Assembly: GCA_937864385.1 (NCBI GenBank)
Contig: CALMJN010000167.1
Span: forward strand, 1-16,258
Direction of reading: 5' to 3'
From: an uncultured Methanosarcinales archaeon
GTDB lineage: Archaea; Halobacteriota; Methanosarcinia; Methanotrichales; Methanotrichaceae
Length of the DNA stretch: 16,258 nucleotides
Made by a program: the position numbers and the translations under genes. Positions 6,744 to 14,050 of this stretch are shown here, in pieces (position 1 is the first letter of the stretch; each line of letters begins with the position of its first letter). Below the pieces are notes generated by a model. The model was not told the DNA's origin. It made no database searches and worked only from the letters and a program-made list of their open reading frames with translations.

Positions 6744-7778
6744 ATGGATTTGGAATCTGGGAAATGGTGCTCTAGGCACAGGGGGATGCTGCTGATAGCT
6801 CTGGCATCCCTCCTCCTGGTCGCTTATTTCTTTTTTCCCTTTATGGACGGCATCATCCTGGGCACAGTCTTCGCCTATGTGGGCAAGCCCATACGGGACC
6901 TCTTTCCTCGCAAAAAGAGGACGGGAGTTCTGATCGCCGTATTATGCATAGTCATACCCATCTTCCTGGTTTTGGGCCTGGGAATGATCGAGATCGCCAA
7001 CCAGATCATAATCCTGGCCAAGAACCAGGAGGCAATAAGGCTGGCTCTGGCTGCATTCACCGATCAGCTCTCCCAGGACCTCACGCCCTGGGTCAAGGAT
7101 CTTTTAGCGGGGGGGCTTGAGAATGTGGCAGGAATACTGGGGCCCATAGCCGCCTCCATCCCCGTCTTTCACATGGGACGGGTGGCATCTTTAGCCATCA
7201 TCAATTTCTTTATCTCCATCCCAGTTTGCTACTTCATTCTCCTGGAGGGCGAGAGCCTGGTCTCGTCATTGATATCCATGCTTGGAGAGAGCGAGAAGCA
7301 GACCTGCGGGAAGTATATCCGCCGTATAGATGCAATACTCAGCGGTATATTCATCGGCACCATTTACACCTCGATATTGGGCAGCATCATATCATTAGCC
7401 GTATTCTATGCTTTTGGTATGCCCAAGCCTTTCGCCCTGGCCAGCATCGTATTTGTGGCCGGGATGGTGCCCTTCTTTACCTCCTGGGTAGTGATCATAC
7501 CACTATCCATCTACCGCTACCTTTCCGCAGGTGCAGAAGGGGCAGCTTTATTCTTCATCATCTCCTCCGCCTTCATATATCTCCCATCAGAGCTATTGAT
7601 CCGGCCTTATCTGGTAGCATCCAGGTCATCTCTGCATCCCTTGCTGGTGATGCTCTCTTTTCTGGGAGGGGCAATGGTGGGGGGCATTGGAGGATTCTTT
7701 TTAGCTCCGGCCTTAATGGGCACGATTGTGGGGATTTATCAGGTGAGAAGGGAGGAGATGAGGCCGGAGGGAGCATGA
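6744..7778 (+). CDS. AI-2E family transporter / PerM-like integral membrane protein
   Basis: This 344-aa protein has about eight hydrophobic helices, near residues 14-31, 33-48, 61-82, 146-168, 201-224, 228-256, 266-284 and 298-332. The pattern is that of the AI-2E (PF01594-type) family: two or three N-terminal helices, a long amphipathic soluble segment (about 83-145), then the C-terminal bundle. Typical family stretches are FVAGMVPFF (237-245) and SLHPLLVMLSFLGGAMVGGI, followed by GFFLAPALMG. Homologues export small molecules or act as cation antiporters, so the true substrate is unknown and quorum sensing should not be assumed. There is no SD before ATG 6744. The next gene starts inside its stop (ATGA), suggesting coupling to the methylthiotransferase. 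No functional link between the two is evident. Confidence 0.82.
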   Translation: MDLESGKWCSRHRGMLLIALASLLLVAYFFFPFMDGIILGTVFAYVGKPIRDLFPRKKRTGVLIAVLCIVIPIFLVLGLGMIEIANQIIILAKNQEAIRLALAAFTDQLSQDLTPWVKDLLAGGLENVAGILGPIAASIPVFHMGRVASLAIINFFISIPVCYFILLEGESLVSSLISMLGESEKQTCGKYIRRIDAILSGIFIGTIYTSILGSIISLAVFYAFGMPKPFALASIVFVAGMVPFFTSWVVIIPLSIYRYLSAGAEGAALFFIISSAFIYLPSELLIRPYLVASRSSLHPLLVMLSFLGGAMVGGIGGFFLAPALMGTIVGIYQVRREEMRPEGA

Positions 7779-9031
7779 AATTTTATATAGAGACCTTTGG
7801 CTGCACCGCTAATATGGGCAACTCGCAGGAGCTGGCAGTAGCATTACAGGAGAGGGGCCACATCCAATCCTTCCTGGATGAGGCGGATGCGATCGTGGTC
7901 AACACCTGTGCAGTTACAGAAAAGACGGAACGAAAGGTCCTGCGCAGGCTCCGTCTGCTGCAAGGGCCGAGACTGGTGGTGGCAGGCTGCCTTCCCGCGG
8001 CATTGCCGGCATCCATTTCCGGCCTATCCTGCCGGGGAAAGCTAGGCCCCTTGAATGGATCTTCTGCCAGTAAGATCGAGGATCTATTTGCTCTCTCAAG
8101 CTCTCTGCCCCCACCCAGTATACCATCTTCCTTGCCTCTCAGGCCAGGGTCGGCACAGGATCTCTGCGGCATCGTCAATGTGGCGGAGGGATGCAACGGA
8201 GCCTGCAGCTACTGCATAGTGAGAAAGGCCCGGGGAAGTCTGAAGAGCCGCAGCCTTGATGATGCGGTCGAACGGGTTAAGAGAATGATTGCTGAGGGCC
8301 TGGTGGAGATTCAGATCACCGCTCAGGATACCGCAGCCTATGGCTCTGATCGGGGAGATGATCTAGCCCTGCTTATCAGCCAGCTGACGGCCCTGCCCGG
8401 AAAGTTCATGTTGCGAGTGGGCATGATGAATCCAGACAGCCTCGCTCCCATCCAGGAGCCGGTTATTCATGCTTTTTGCAGCCCTAAAGTCTATCGATTT
8501 TTGCATCTGCCGGTTCAGTCGGGTTCAGATAGGATCTTAGGGGGGATGGGCCGGAGATATCATGCCCGAGATGTTCTGGGAATGGTGGGAGCCTTCAGAT
8601 CTTGCTTTCCTGATATATCCCTAATCACCGATGTCATCCTCGGCTTTCCCGGTGAGACGGATGAGGATTTTCAGGACACCATTAATCTGATAGAGAGAAT
8701 GCAGCCGGATAAGGTCAACCTGACCAGATTTTCTGCGCGGCCGGGCACGGCTGCCGCCAGGCTATATGACATGCCCGATCGCTTCAAAAAGGAGAGATCG
8801 AGAGAGATGACCCGCTTGTGGATGGAGATTGCCGCCCGGAGAAATAGCAGATATGTGGGTGAGGTTATCTCCGCTCTGGTAACCGAAAAAGGTCGGGACG
8901 GCACAATGAAGGCCAGGGGGAAAAATTACATGGGGATTGTGGTAAAGGGAAATCCCGAGCTGGGATCTCTCATCGAAGTTCTGGTCACGGAATCAAATCC
9001 ATTCTTTGTATCCGGCCAGATTCAGCCCTAG
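7775..9031 (+). CDS. mtaB: tRNA N6-threonylcarbamoyladenosine (t6A37) methylthiotransferase, archaeal MtaB/CDKAL1 type
   Basis: This 418-aa radical-SAM enzyme should insert a methylthio group at C2 of t6A37 in tRNAs reading ANN codons. The N-terminal methylthiotransferase domain holds its [4Fe-4S] cysteines at Cys10 (FGCTANMGNS), Cys45 (VVNTCAVTEKTE) and Cys72 (VVAGCLP). The radical-SAM cluster is Cys140-x3-Cys144-x2-Cys147 in EGCNGACSYCIVRKARG. A (TIM-barrel) LPVQSGSDRIL and VILGFPGETDEDF follow. The C-terminal 60 residues form a TRAM-like RNA-binding domain (VGEVISALVTEKG, then KNYMGIVV). The start ATG 7775 overlaps the transporter stop and has GGAGG four bases upstream. The open frame extends far upstream inside the transporter gene, but nothing there resembles this family. 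The stop is TAG. Confidence 0.9.
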   Translation: MKFYIETFGCTANMGNSQELAVALQERGHIQSFLDEADAIVVNTCAVTEKTERKVLRRLRLLQGPRLVVAGCLPAALPASISGLSCRGKLGPLNGSSASKIEDLFALSSSLPPPSIPSSLPLRPGSAQDLCGIVNVAEGCNGACSYCIVRKARGSLKSRSLDDAVERVKRMIAEGLVEIQITAQDTAAYGSDRGDDLALLISQLTALPGKFMLRVGMMNPDSLAPIQEPVIHAFCSPKVYRFLHLPVQSGSDRILGGMGRRYHARDVLGMVGAFRSCFPDISLITDVILGFPGETDEDFQDTINLIERMQPDKVNLTRFSARPGTAAARLYDMPDRFKKERSREMTRLWMEIAARRNSRYVGEVISALVTEKGRDGTMKARGKNYMGIVVKGNPELGSLIEVLVTESNPFFVSGQIQP

Positions 9032-9059
9032 TCAGTCGCGATTGAGATATCTTTCAACA

Positions 9060-9076
9060 GCTGTATTGGTTTTTTA
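9060..9076 (+). terminator. Oligo-T terminator after mtaB
   Basis: A run of six T (9070-9075) followed by AATTTAAAAT lies 39 bases after the mtaB stop. Archaeal RNA polymerase can stop at such U-tracts without a hairpin, and none is seen here. Confidence 0.4.
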
Positions 9077-9204
9077 ATTTAAAATCATACAAATAAAATT
9101 ATAGCAATATTATAACTTATTGATCTCCTGGCAAAAAAAACTCCTTGGATTTACAGCCTACATATTTTATCTTGAATTAGGATGCGCTACTTCCTCCCAC
9201 AACC

Positions 9205-9225
9205 ATTAACCTTATTAATGAAGAA
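9205..9225 (+). promoter_or_regulatory. TATA-like promoter element of acs1
   Basis: ATTAACCTTATTAATGAAGAA aligns with the identical 18-base TATA blocks before acs2 and acs3 (CGATAACTTTATAAATGA), keeping TAAC, the TTAT core and AATGA. It lies about 157 bases before the start codon. Transcription from it would give a leader of roughly 130 nt. Confidence 0.5.
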
Positions 9226-9351
9226 AATAATCAATCGTGATGATGGTTCTGAGACCTATCTCCGGCAGCAAGGGCCCCGGTTTTTCAAATCCAATTGTCC
9301 AAGTGCCCCGTGAAAGGAAGGCCGGATAAGATCGGAAGAACATCAATGATT

Positions 9352-9360
9352 AAAGGAGGT
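9352..9360 (+). promoter_or_regulatory. Strong SD of acs1
   Basis: AAAGGAGGT is a near-complete anti-SD match, seven bases before TTG 9368. The same string precedes acs2. It compensates for the weak TTG start and fixes it. Confidence 0.85.
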
Positions 9361-9367
9361 TACAAAT

Positions 9368-11359
9368 TTGGCTGACCAAAAAGCGACGGCAAAGACATCT
9401 GTCTTGCTAGAGGAGACGAGGATATTCGAGGCGCCGAGAGATCTGGCTGAGAACTCCAACGTCATGAAATGGATGAAGGAGAAAGGATTCAAAAGCGAGC
9501 GGGAGATGCGCCTTTGGTGCTCTGCCAACTATATTCAGTTCTGGGGAGAGATGGCCAAGACCTATGCCGATTGGTTCGAGCCCTGGGGGTCAACCCTGGA
9601 ATGGAAGCCTCCATATGCCAAGTGGTTCGTGGGCGGCAAGTGCAATGTGGCTCACAACTGCGTGGACAGGCACGCCCAAGGGGCCAAGAAGGATAAGGTA
9701 GCCTACATATTCGTGCCTGAGCCCACCGATCAGCCCACTCAGAAGATCACTTATGCAATGCTCGAAAAGGAGGTCAATAAGTTCGCCAACGGCCTCAAGA
9801 GCCTGGGCGTGGTCAAGGGCGATAGGGTCATGTTGTACATGCCCATGATCCCCCAGCTGCCCGTTGCCATGCTCGCCATTGCCAAGATCGGCGCCATTCA
9901 TTGCATTGTGTTCTCTGGATTTTCCGCCGGCGGCCTGAACAGCAGAATCATGGATGCTGAGGCAAAAGTGGTTGTAACTGTGGATGGTTTCTACAGGCGC
10001 GGCAAGCCACTGGCCCTCAAGCCGAATGTTGACGAGGCTACAGCCAATACCCCATCAGTGCAGAATGTGGTGGTATACAAGAGAACTGGGGTTGAGGTCC
10101 CCATGAAACAGGGCAGAGATATTTGGTGGGACGACCTGGTGGCCGGAAAGTCCGATAAATGCGAGTGCGAGAAGATGGACACCGAGGATAGGCTGTTCAT
10201 CCTTTACACCTCCGGGACCACTGGAAAGCCCAAGGGTATCGAGCACGTCCATGGCGGATATTGTGTTGGTCCGGCTCAGACTCTGCACTGGGTCTTCGAT
10301 ATTAAGGACAGTGATGTCTGGTGGTGCACAGCGGATATCGGATGGATCACTGGCCACTCGTACATAGTTTACGGGCCACTCACATTGGGCTGTACCAGCA
10401 TAATGTACGAGGGATCTCCGGACTTCCCGGACCTGGGCCGATGGTACAAGATAATTCAGGACAACAAGGTATCCGTCTTTTACACCGCACCAACAGCAGT
10501 CAGAATGCTGATGAAAGCGGGAGACAGCTGGGCCAAGAAGTACGATGTTTCCAGCCTGCGGCTGCTGGGATCTGTGGGTGAGCCCATCAATCCCGAGGCC
10601 TGGATCTGGTACAGAAACACCTTCGGCGCGGGCAAGCTGCCGATCATGGACACCTGGTGGCAGACTGAGACCGGCACATTCCTGGTGTCTCCCCTGCCCA
10701 TCACACCCCTCAAGCCCGGCTCTGCTACATTCCCCCTGCCCGGATTCAATATCGATGTCCTGGACGAGGAAGCCAATCCGGTGCCGCTCGGCTCGGGAGG
10801 CAATATCGTCAGCAACACACCCTGGCCGTCCATGCTCAGAGCTTTCTACAGGGATCCCGAGAGGTACCAGAAGGAGTACTGGTCCACCTACTGGGAGATC
10901 AGGCCCGGCACATATCTGGCCGGCGACAAAGCCATGAAGGATAAGGATGGGTACTTCTTTATCCAGGGCAGAATCGACGATGTGCTGAAGATTGCCGGTC
11001 ACAGAATCTCCAACGCAGAGGTCGAGTCAGCGCTCGTGTCTCATGCCAAGGTGGCTGAGGCAGCGGTCATCGGCAAGCCAGATGAGGTCAAGGGCGAGGT
11101 CATAGTGGCCTTCGTCATCCTTAGAACGGGACAGGAGGAGAGCGAGGATCTGAAGAAGGAGCTGGCCAAGCATGTCCGCACTGTGTTGGGTCCGGTAGCT
11201 TACCCGGAGACTGTTTTATTCGTCAAGGATGTGCCCAAGACAAGATCAGGCAAGATCATGCGCCGTGTGATCAAGGCCAAGGCACTGGGCAATCCCACCG
11301 GAGACCTATCCGCGCTGGCCAATCCCGATGCAGTAGATGCTATCCCGCTCATTAAGTGA
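9368..11359 (+). CDS. acs: Acetyl-CoA synthetase, AMP-forming (acetate-CoA ligase), copy 1, intact
   Basis: This 663-aa cytosolic enzyme converts acetate, ATP and CoA to acetyl-CoA, AMP and PPi, the entry step of acetoclastic methanogenesis in Methanothrix. The Acs N-domain (1-110) has [11 protein letters not shown]. The P-loop motif [11 protein letters not shown] is at 280-290, followed by [24 protein letters not shown], and TWWQTETG at 429-436 whose Trp limits the acid pocket to acetate. The hinge/A8 region is [20 protein letters not shown]. The A10 motif [20 protein letters not shown] contains catalytic Lys629, the residue often controlled by acetylation. The length is normal. It starts at TTG behind a strong SD. 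It has its own TATA-like element and terminator, so it is probably monocistronic. Lys is almost always AAG, as expected of a highly expressed gene. This is the only undamaged copy of three. Confidence 0.96.
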   Translation: MADQKATAKTSVLLEETRIFEAPRDLAENSNVMKWMKEKGFKSEREMRLWCSANYIQFWGEMAKTYADWFEPWGSTLEWKPPYAKWFVGGKCNVAHNCVDRHAQGAKKDKVAYIFVPEPTDQPTQKITYAMLEKEVNKFANGLKSLGVVKGDRVMLYMPMIPQLPVAMLAIAKIGAIHCIVFSGFSAGGLNSRIMDAEAKVVVTVDGFYRRGKPLALKPNVDEATANTPSVQNVVVYKRTGVEVPMKQGRDIWWDDLVAGKSDKCECEKMDTEDRLFILYTSGTTGKPKGIEHVHGGYCVGPAQTLHWVFDIKDSDVWWCTADIGWITGHSYIVYGPLTLGCTSIMYEGSPDFPDLGRWYKIIQDNKVSVFYTAPTAVRMLMKAGDSWAKKYDVSSLRLLGSVGEPINPEAWIWYRNTFGAGKLPIMDTWWQTETGTFLVSPLPITPLKPGSATFPLPGFNIDVLDEEANPVPLGSGGNIVSNTPWPSMLRAFYRDPERYQKEYWSTYWEIRPGTYLAGDKAMKDKDGYFFIQGRIDDVLKIAGHRISNAEVESALVSHAKVAEAAVIGKPDEVKGEVIVAFVILRTGQEESEDLKKELAKHVRTVLGPVAYPETVLFVKDVPKTRSGKIMRRVIKAKALGNPTGDLSALANPDAVDAIPLIK

Positions 11360-11389
11360 GCGGGGCGGAAATTTTTTCTCTTCTTTTTT
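11344..11389 (+). terminator. Stop-codon-spanning hairpin and T-tract of acs1
   Basis: CCCGCTCA (11344-11351) and TGAGCGGG (11357-11364) form a perfect 8-bp stem with loop TTAAG. The TGA stop is the first triplet of the 3' arm. Two T-runs follow at 11372-11377 and 11384-11389. The layout resembles an intrinsic terminator, and equivalents occur at the ends of acs2 and acs3. Confidence 0.7.
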
Positions 11390-11538
11390 CTGCGTTCCAT
11401 TCTCTCCACATCTTTCTGTCCTTGTCTCGAGAGCGGTATTCGAGTGTCCTCCGGCAGCAATATGAAAAACATTTTATCTAAGTTCTGAATTTATTATGTT
11501 AGATTATGATAATTATTGATCATTAATTCGATTTGCCT

Positions 11539-11556
11539 CGATAACTTTATAAATGA
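11539..11556 (+). promoter_or_regulatory. TATA box of acs2
   Basis: CGATAACTTTATAAATGA is identical over 18 bases to the block at 13884-13901 before acs3. The core TTTATAAAT at 11546-11554 is a good archaeal TATA box, 189 bases before TTG 11735. That implies a leader of about 160 nt. Identity inside otherwise diverged spacers argues for function. Confidence 0.65.
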
Positions 11557-11573
11557 AAAAACGGGTTAATTAT

Positions 11574-11599
11574 CGATCGCTACAGTATTCCCGATCGCT
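11574..11599 (+). repeat. Direct repeat CGATCGCT in the acs2 leader
   Basis: CGATCGCT occurs at 11574-11581 and again at 11592-11599, 18 bases apart (about two helical turns less three). Each contains the palindrome CGATCG. The position just after the TATA box would suit a repressor site, but the motif is short and absent from the other two leaders. Confidence 0.35.
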
Positions 11600-11604
11600 C
11601 CCGC

Positions 11605-11623
11605 TGGCCGGGTTTTTTGGCCA
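11605..11623 (+). other. Small hairpin with T-rich loop in the acs2 leader
   Basis: TGGCC (11605-11609) pairs with GGCCA (11619-11623) around a loop GGGTTTTTT. It could be an attenuator-like element in the predicted 5' leader. The stem is only five pairs. Confidence 0.3.
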
Positions 11624-11718
11624 CAAGTTTAAGAGAGGAGACTTGCTGGTTGGCTGCTCCAAGGCTTTGGGCTGGCACCCAGACAGATTGGCGGGAGGTT
11701 GGGGAGAAGTGGGGATTT

Positions 11719-11727
11719 AAAGGAGGT
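11719..11727 (+). promoter_or_regulatory. Strong SD of acs2
   Basis: AAAGGAGGT is placed seven bases before TTG 11735, as in acs1. Its preservation means the ribosome would still load on this gene despite the later nonsense codon. Confidence 0.85.
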
Positions 11728-11734
11728 TACAAAA

Positions 11735-13720
11735 TTGGCTGAGCAAAAAGCAACAACTTCTGTTCTATACGAGGAGACCAGAGTATTCGAGCCGTCCAAA
11801 GAGCTCGCTGAAAATTCCAATGTTATGGCCTGGATGAAGAAGAAGGGATTCAAGAGCGAGCGGGAGATGCGCGCCTGGACCGGCCAGAATTATATTCAGT
11901 TCTGGGACGAGATGGCCAAGACCTATGCCGACTGGTTTGAGCCCTAGGGCCAGGCATTTAGCTGGGTGCCGCCCTATGCCAAGTGGTTCGTGGGCGGGAA
12001 GATCAATGTGGCCTACAATGCTGTGGACAGGCATGCAGCAGGTGCCAAGAAGGACAAGGTCGCTTACATATTCGTACCAGAGCCCGTAGACCAGCCCACC
12101 CAACTGATCACCTATGCCGATCTGGCCAAGAGAGTCAATAAGCTTGCAAATGGTCTCAAGAGCCTTGGTGTAGCCAAGGGTGACAGGGTCAGCATCTACA
12201 TGCCCATGATCCCCGAGACTCCTATCGCCATGCTCGCCTGCGCCAAGATCGGTGCCATTCACACCATCGTCTTCTCCGGATTCTCCTCCGGCGGCCTGGC
12301 CAGCAGAGTCAACGATGCCGAGGCCAAGGTCGTCGTCACCGCTGACGGCTTCTACAGGCGCGGAAAGCCCCTGCCCCTCAAGCCCAATGTGGATGAGGCC
12401 ACCGCCAACACCCCCAGCGTGCAAAATGTAGTAGTGGTCAAGAGAGCAGGCATCGATGTGCCCATGAAGGCCGGAAAGGATGTATGGTATCATGAGCTGG
12501 TGGAAAAGCAGTCCGATGTATGCGAGAGCGAGAAGATGGATTCCGAGGACCGGCTGTTCATCCTCTATACCTCCGGAACTACCGGCAAGCCCAAAGGTAT
12601 AGAGCACGTCCATGGCGGCTACTGCGTGACTCCCGCCCAGACCCTGTCCTGGGTCTTCGACATCAAGGACAGCGATGTCTGGTGGTGCACTGCCGATGTG
12701 GGATGGATCACCGGCCACTCCTATGTGGTCTACGGGCCACTCTGCCTCGGTGCCACGAGCATGATCTATGAGGGTTCCCCCGACTTTCCCGACTTCAGCC
12801 GCTGGTTCAAGATCATCAGCGAGAACAAGGTGTCAGTGCTCTATACCGCACCAACCGCGGTCCGCATGTTCATGAAGGCAGGAGACCAGTGGCCTAAGAC
12901 GCATGACATTTCATGTCTGCGGCTCCTGGGATCCGTGGGCGAGCCGATCAATCCCGAGGCCTGGATCTGGTACAGAAACAACTTCGGCGGCGGCAAGCTG
13001 CAGATCATGGACACCTGGTGGCAGACGGAAACCGGATGCTTCCTGGTATCGCCTCTGCCCATCACTCCCCTAAAGCCCGGCTCTCCCACATTCCCCTTGC
13101 CCGGTTTCAATGTGGATATCCTGGACGAGGATGCCAATCCCGTGCCACCAGGCTCCGGAGGCAACATCGTCAGCAATACGCCCTGGCCATCAATGCTCCG
13201 CGCCTTCTACAAGGATGAGGTGCGGTACAAGAAGGAGTACTGGTCCACCTACTGGGACATCAGGCCTGGCACCTACCTGGCCGGCGATAAGGCCACCAAG
13301 GACAAGGACGGATACTTCACCATCCAGGGCAGGATCGATGATGTGCTGAAGGTTGCCGGACACAGGATCTCCAATGCAGAGGTGGAGAGCGCCCTGGTAT
13401 CCCATCCCAAGGTAGCCGAGGCCGCTGTCATCGGCAAGCCCGATGAGGTCAAGGGCGAGGTCATAGTGGCCTTCGTCATCCTCAAGACCGGCATAGAAGC
13501 CGCCGAGGACCTAAAGCCTGTACTGGCCAAGCACGTCCGCTCTGTGCTCGGTCCCGTGGCCTACCCCGAGGTGGTCTACTTCGTCAATGATGTGCCCAAG
13601 ACCAGATCAGGCAAGATCATGCGCCGTGTGATCAAGGCCAAGGCACTGGGCAATCCGGTGGGCGACATATCCGCTCTGGCTAACCCCGAATCTGTAGATG
13701 CCATCCCGCTCATCAAGTGA
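11735..13720 (+). pseudogene. acs: Acetyl-CoA synthetase copy 2, interrupted by one in-frame TAG
   Basis: From TTG 11735 the frame is open for 70 codons (ending DWFEP), meets TAG at 11945-11947, then continues without a break for 590 codons to the natural TGA. acs1 has TGG (Trp73) at this place and acs3 has Tyr, so the stop most simply arose by G to A. Everything downstream is a sound Acs: [36 protein letters not shown], and [11 protein letters not shown] with its catalytic Lys. A restart at GTG 11966 has no SD and would lose the N-domain. The promoter, SD and terminator hairpin are all intact. Options are a recent nonsense mutation, a base-call error, or amber readthrough. TAG is an ordinary stop for several neighbours, which argues against recoding. 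Residues 169-222 match acs3 exactly while the ends match acs1. Confidence 0.88.
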
Positions 13721-13741
13721 GCGGGATTGCACACTTTTTTT
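13703..13741 (+). terminator. Stop-codon-spanning hairpin and T-tract of acs2
   Basis: ATCCCGCTCA (13703-13712) and TGAGCGGGAT (13718-13727) form a perfect 10-bp stem with loop TCAAG. The TGA stop opens the 3' arm. Seven T follow (13735-13741). It is the best formed of the three acs terminators. Confidence 0.75.
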
Positions 13742-13768
13742 CCTGCCAATTCTATATCAATGCCTTTA

Positions 13769-13874
13769 AAAGACCATTAAAGACTATTATTAATTTCCAT
13801 TCTGATATTTTCCTTATATATGCCTCATTCAACCAATCATATCAAAAATTGATGATTATTAAAGACCATGAAGA
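13769..13874 (+). repeat. Pair of AAAGACCAT(T/G)AAGA-like direct repeats upstream of acs3
   Basis: AAAGACCATTAAAGA at 13769-13783 recurs as AAAGACCATGAAGA at 13861-13874. The second copy lies about 17 bases before the TATA core. They could be activator sites. With one gene only the call is tentative. Confidence 0.3.
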
Positions 13875-13883
13875 TTTTTATCG

Positions 13884-13901
13884 CGATAACTTTATAAATG
13901 A
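13884..13901 (+). promoter_or_regulatory. TATA box of acs3
   Basis: This is the same 18 bases as before acs2, with core TTTATAAAT at 13891-13899, 160 bases before TTG 14051. The predicted leader is about 130 nt. Confidence 0.65.
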
Positions 13902-14036
13902 TCCAGTAAGTCTCGGGGCAATGTTTCCCGAACCTTCCGCGCTTTGTGGGTGGTGGTCAAGGCATGACGAAAGAGAGGGATACTCACGATTCTTCAAGAT
14001 AAGCCTGATCATGGGATCGAGGAAACAATTTACCAT

Positions 14037-14044
14037 AAGGAGGT
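14037..14044 (+). promoter_or_regulatory. SD that fixes the acs3 start at TTG
   Basis: AAGGAGGT ends directly before an ATG at 14045, leaving no spacing for initiation there. The in-frame TTG at 14051 has the proper six-base gap and the same following Ala-Glu/Asp codons as the other two copies. TTG 14051 is therefore the likely start. Confidence 0.75.
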
Positions 14045-14050
14045 ATGAAA

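Larger units (their letters stand above)
9032..9367. other. AT-rich spacer and acs1 leader region
   Basis: This 336-bp gap has no credible gene. From left to right it holds a T-run that may end the upstream operon (9070-9075), a very A/T-rich stretch (about 9071-9122), a TATA-like element (9205-9225), and a predicted acs1 leader of about 130 nt ending in a strong SD. A GGCCCC-rich patch at about 9273-9280 precedes TTTTT, but I see no convincing long hairpin. Confidence 0.6.
11360..11734. other. Spacer between acs1 and acs2
   Basis: This 375-bp spacer has no gene. It contains the acs1 terminator, an A/T-rich zone (about 11460-11560) with the acs2 TATA box, an 8-bp direct repeat, a short hairpin, and a G-rich leader (11640-11715) ending in the SD. 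Confidence 0.6.
13721..14050. other. Spacer between acs2 and acs3
   Basis: This 330-bp spacer has no convincing gene. It holds the acs2 T-tract, an A/T-rich stretch (13745-13900) with two copies of an AAAGACCAT-type repeat and the acs3 TATA box, then a leader with a small TCGGG/CCCGA hairpin (13913-13931) and an SD. An open frame crosses it, but its composition is that of non-coding A/T-rich DNA. Confidence 0.6.

Noticed and set aside
7226..7774. Upstream extension of the MtaB frame inside the transporter gene
   Set aside because: The sequence is low-complexity His/Arg-rich shadow translation. MtaB begins at ATG 7775 with an SD.
9329..9339. AGATCGGAAGA resembles the start of a common sequencing adapter
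   Set aside because: The match breaks after 11 bases and the flanking sequence reads smoothly into the acs1 SD, so it is most likely chance.
11945..11947. TAG as pyrrolysine in acs2
   Set aside because: TAG closes several intact genes here (phosphorylase, Fpg, ScpB, MtaB, the ProC-like fragment). No pyl gene is in view, Methanothrix is not known for pyrrolysine, and the paralogues have Trp or Tyr.
11966..13720. acs2 downstream part as an independent shorter acs gene
   Set aside because: GTG 11966 has no SD and the product would lack the conserved N-domain. The intact promoter and SD belong to TTG 11735.
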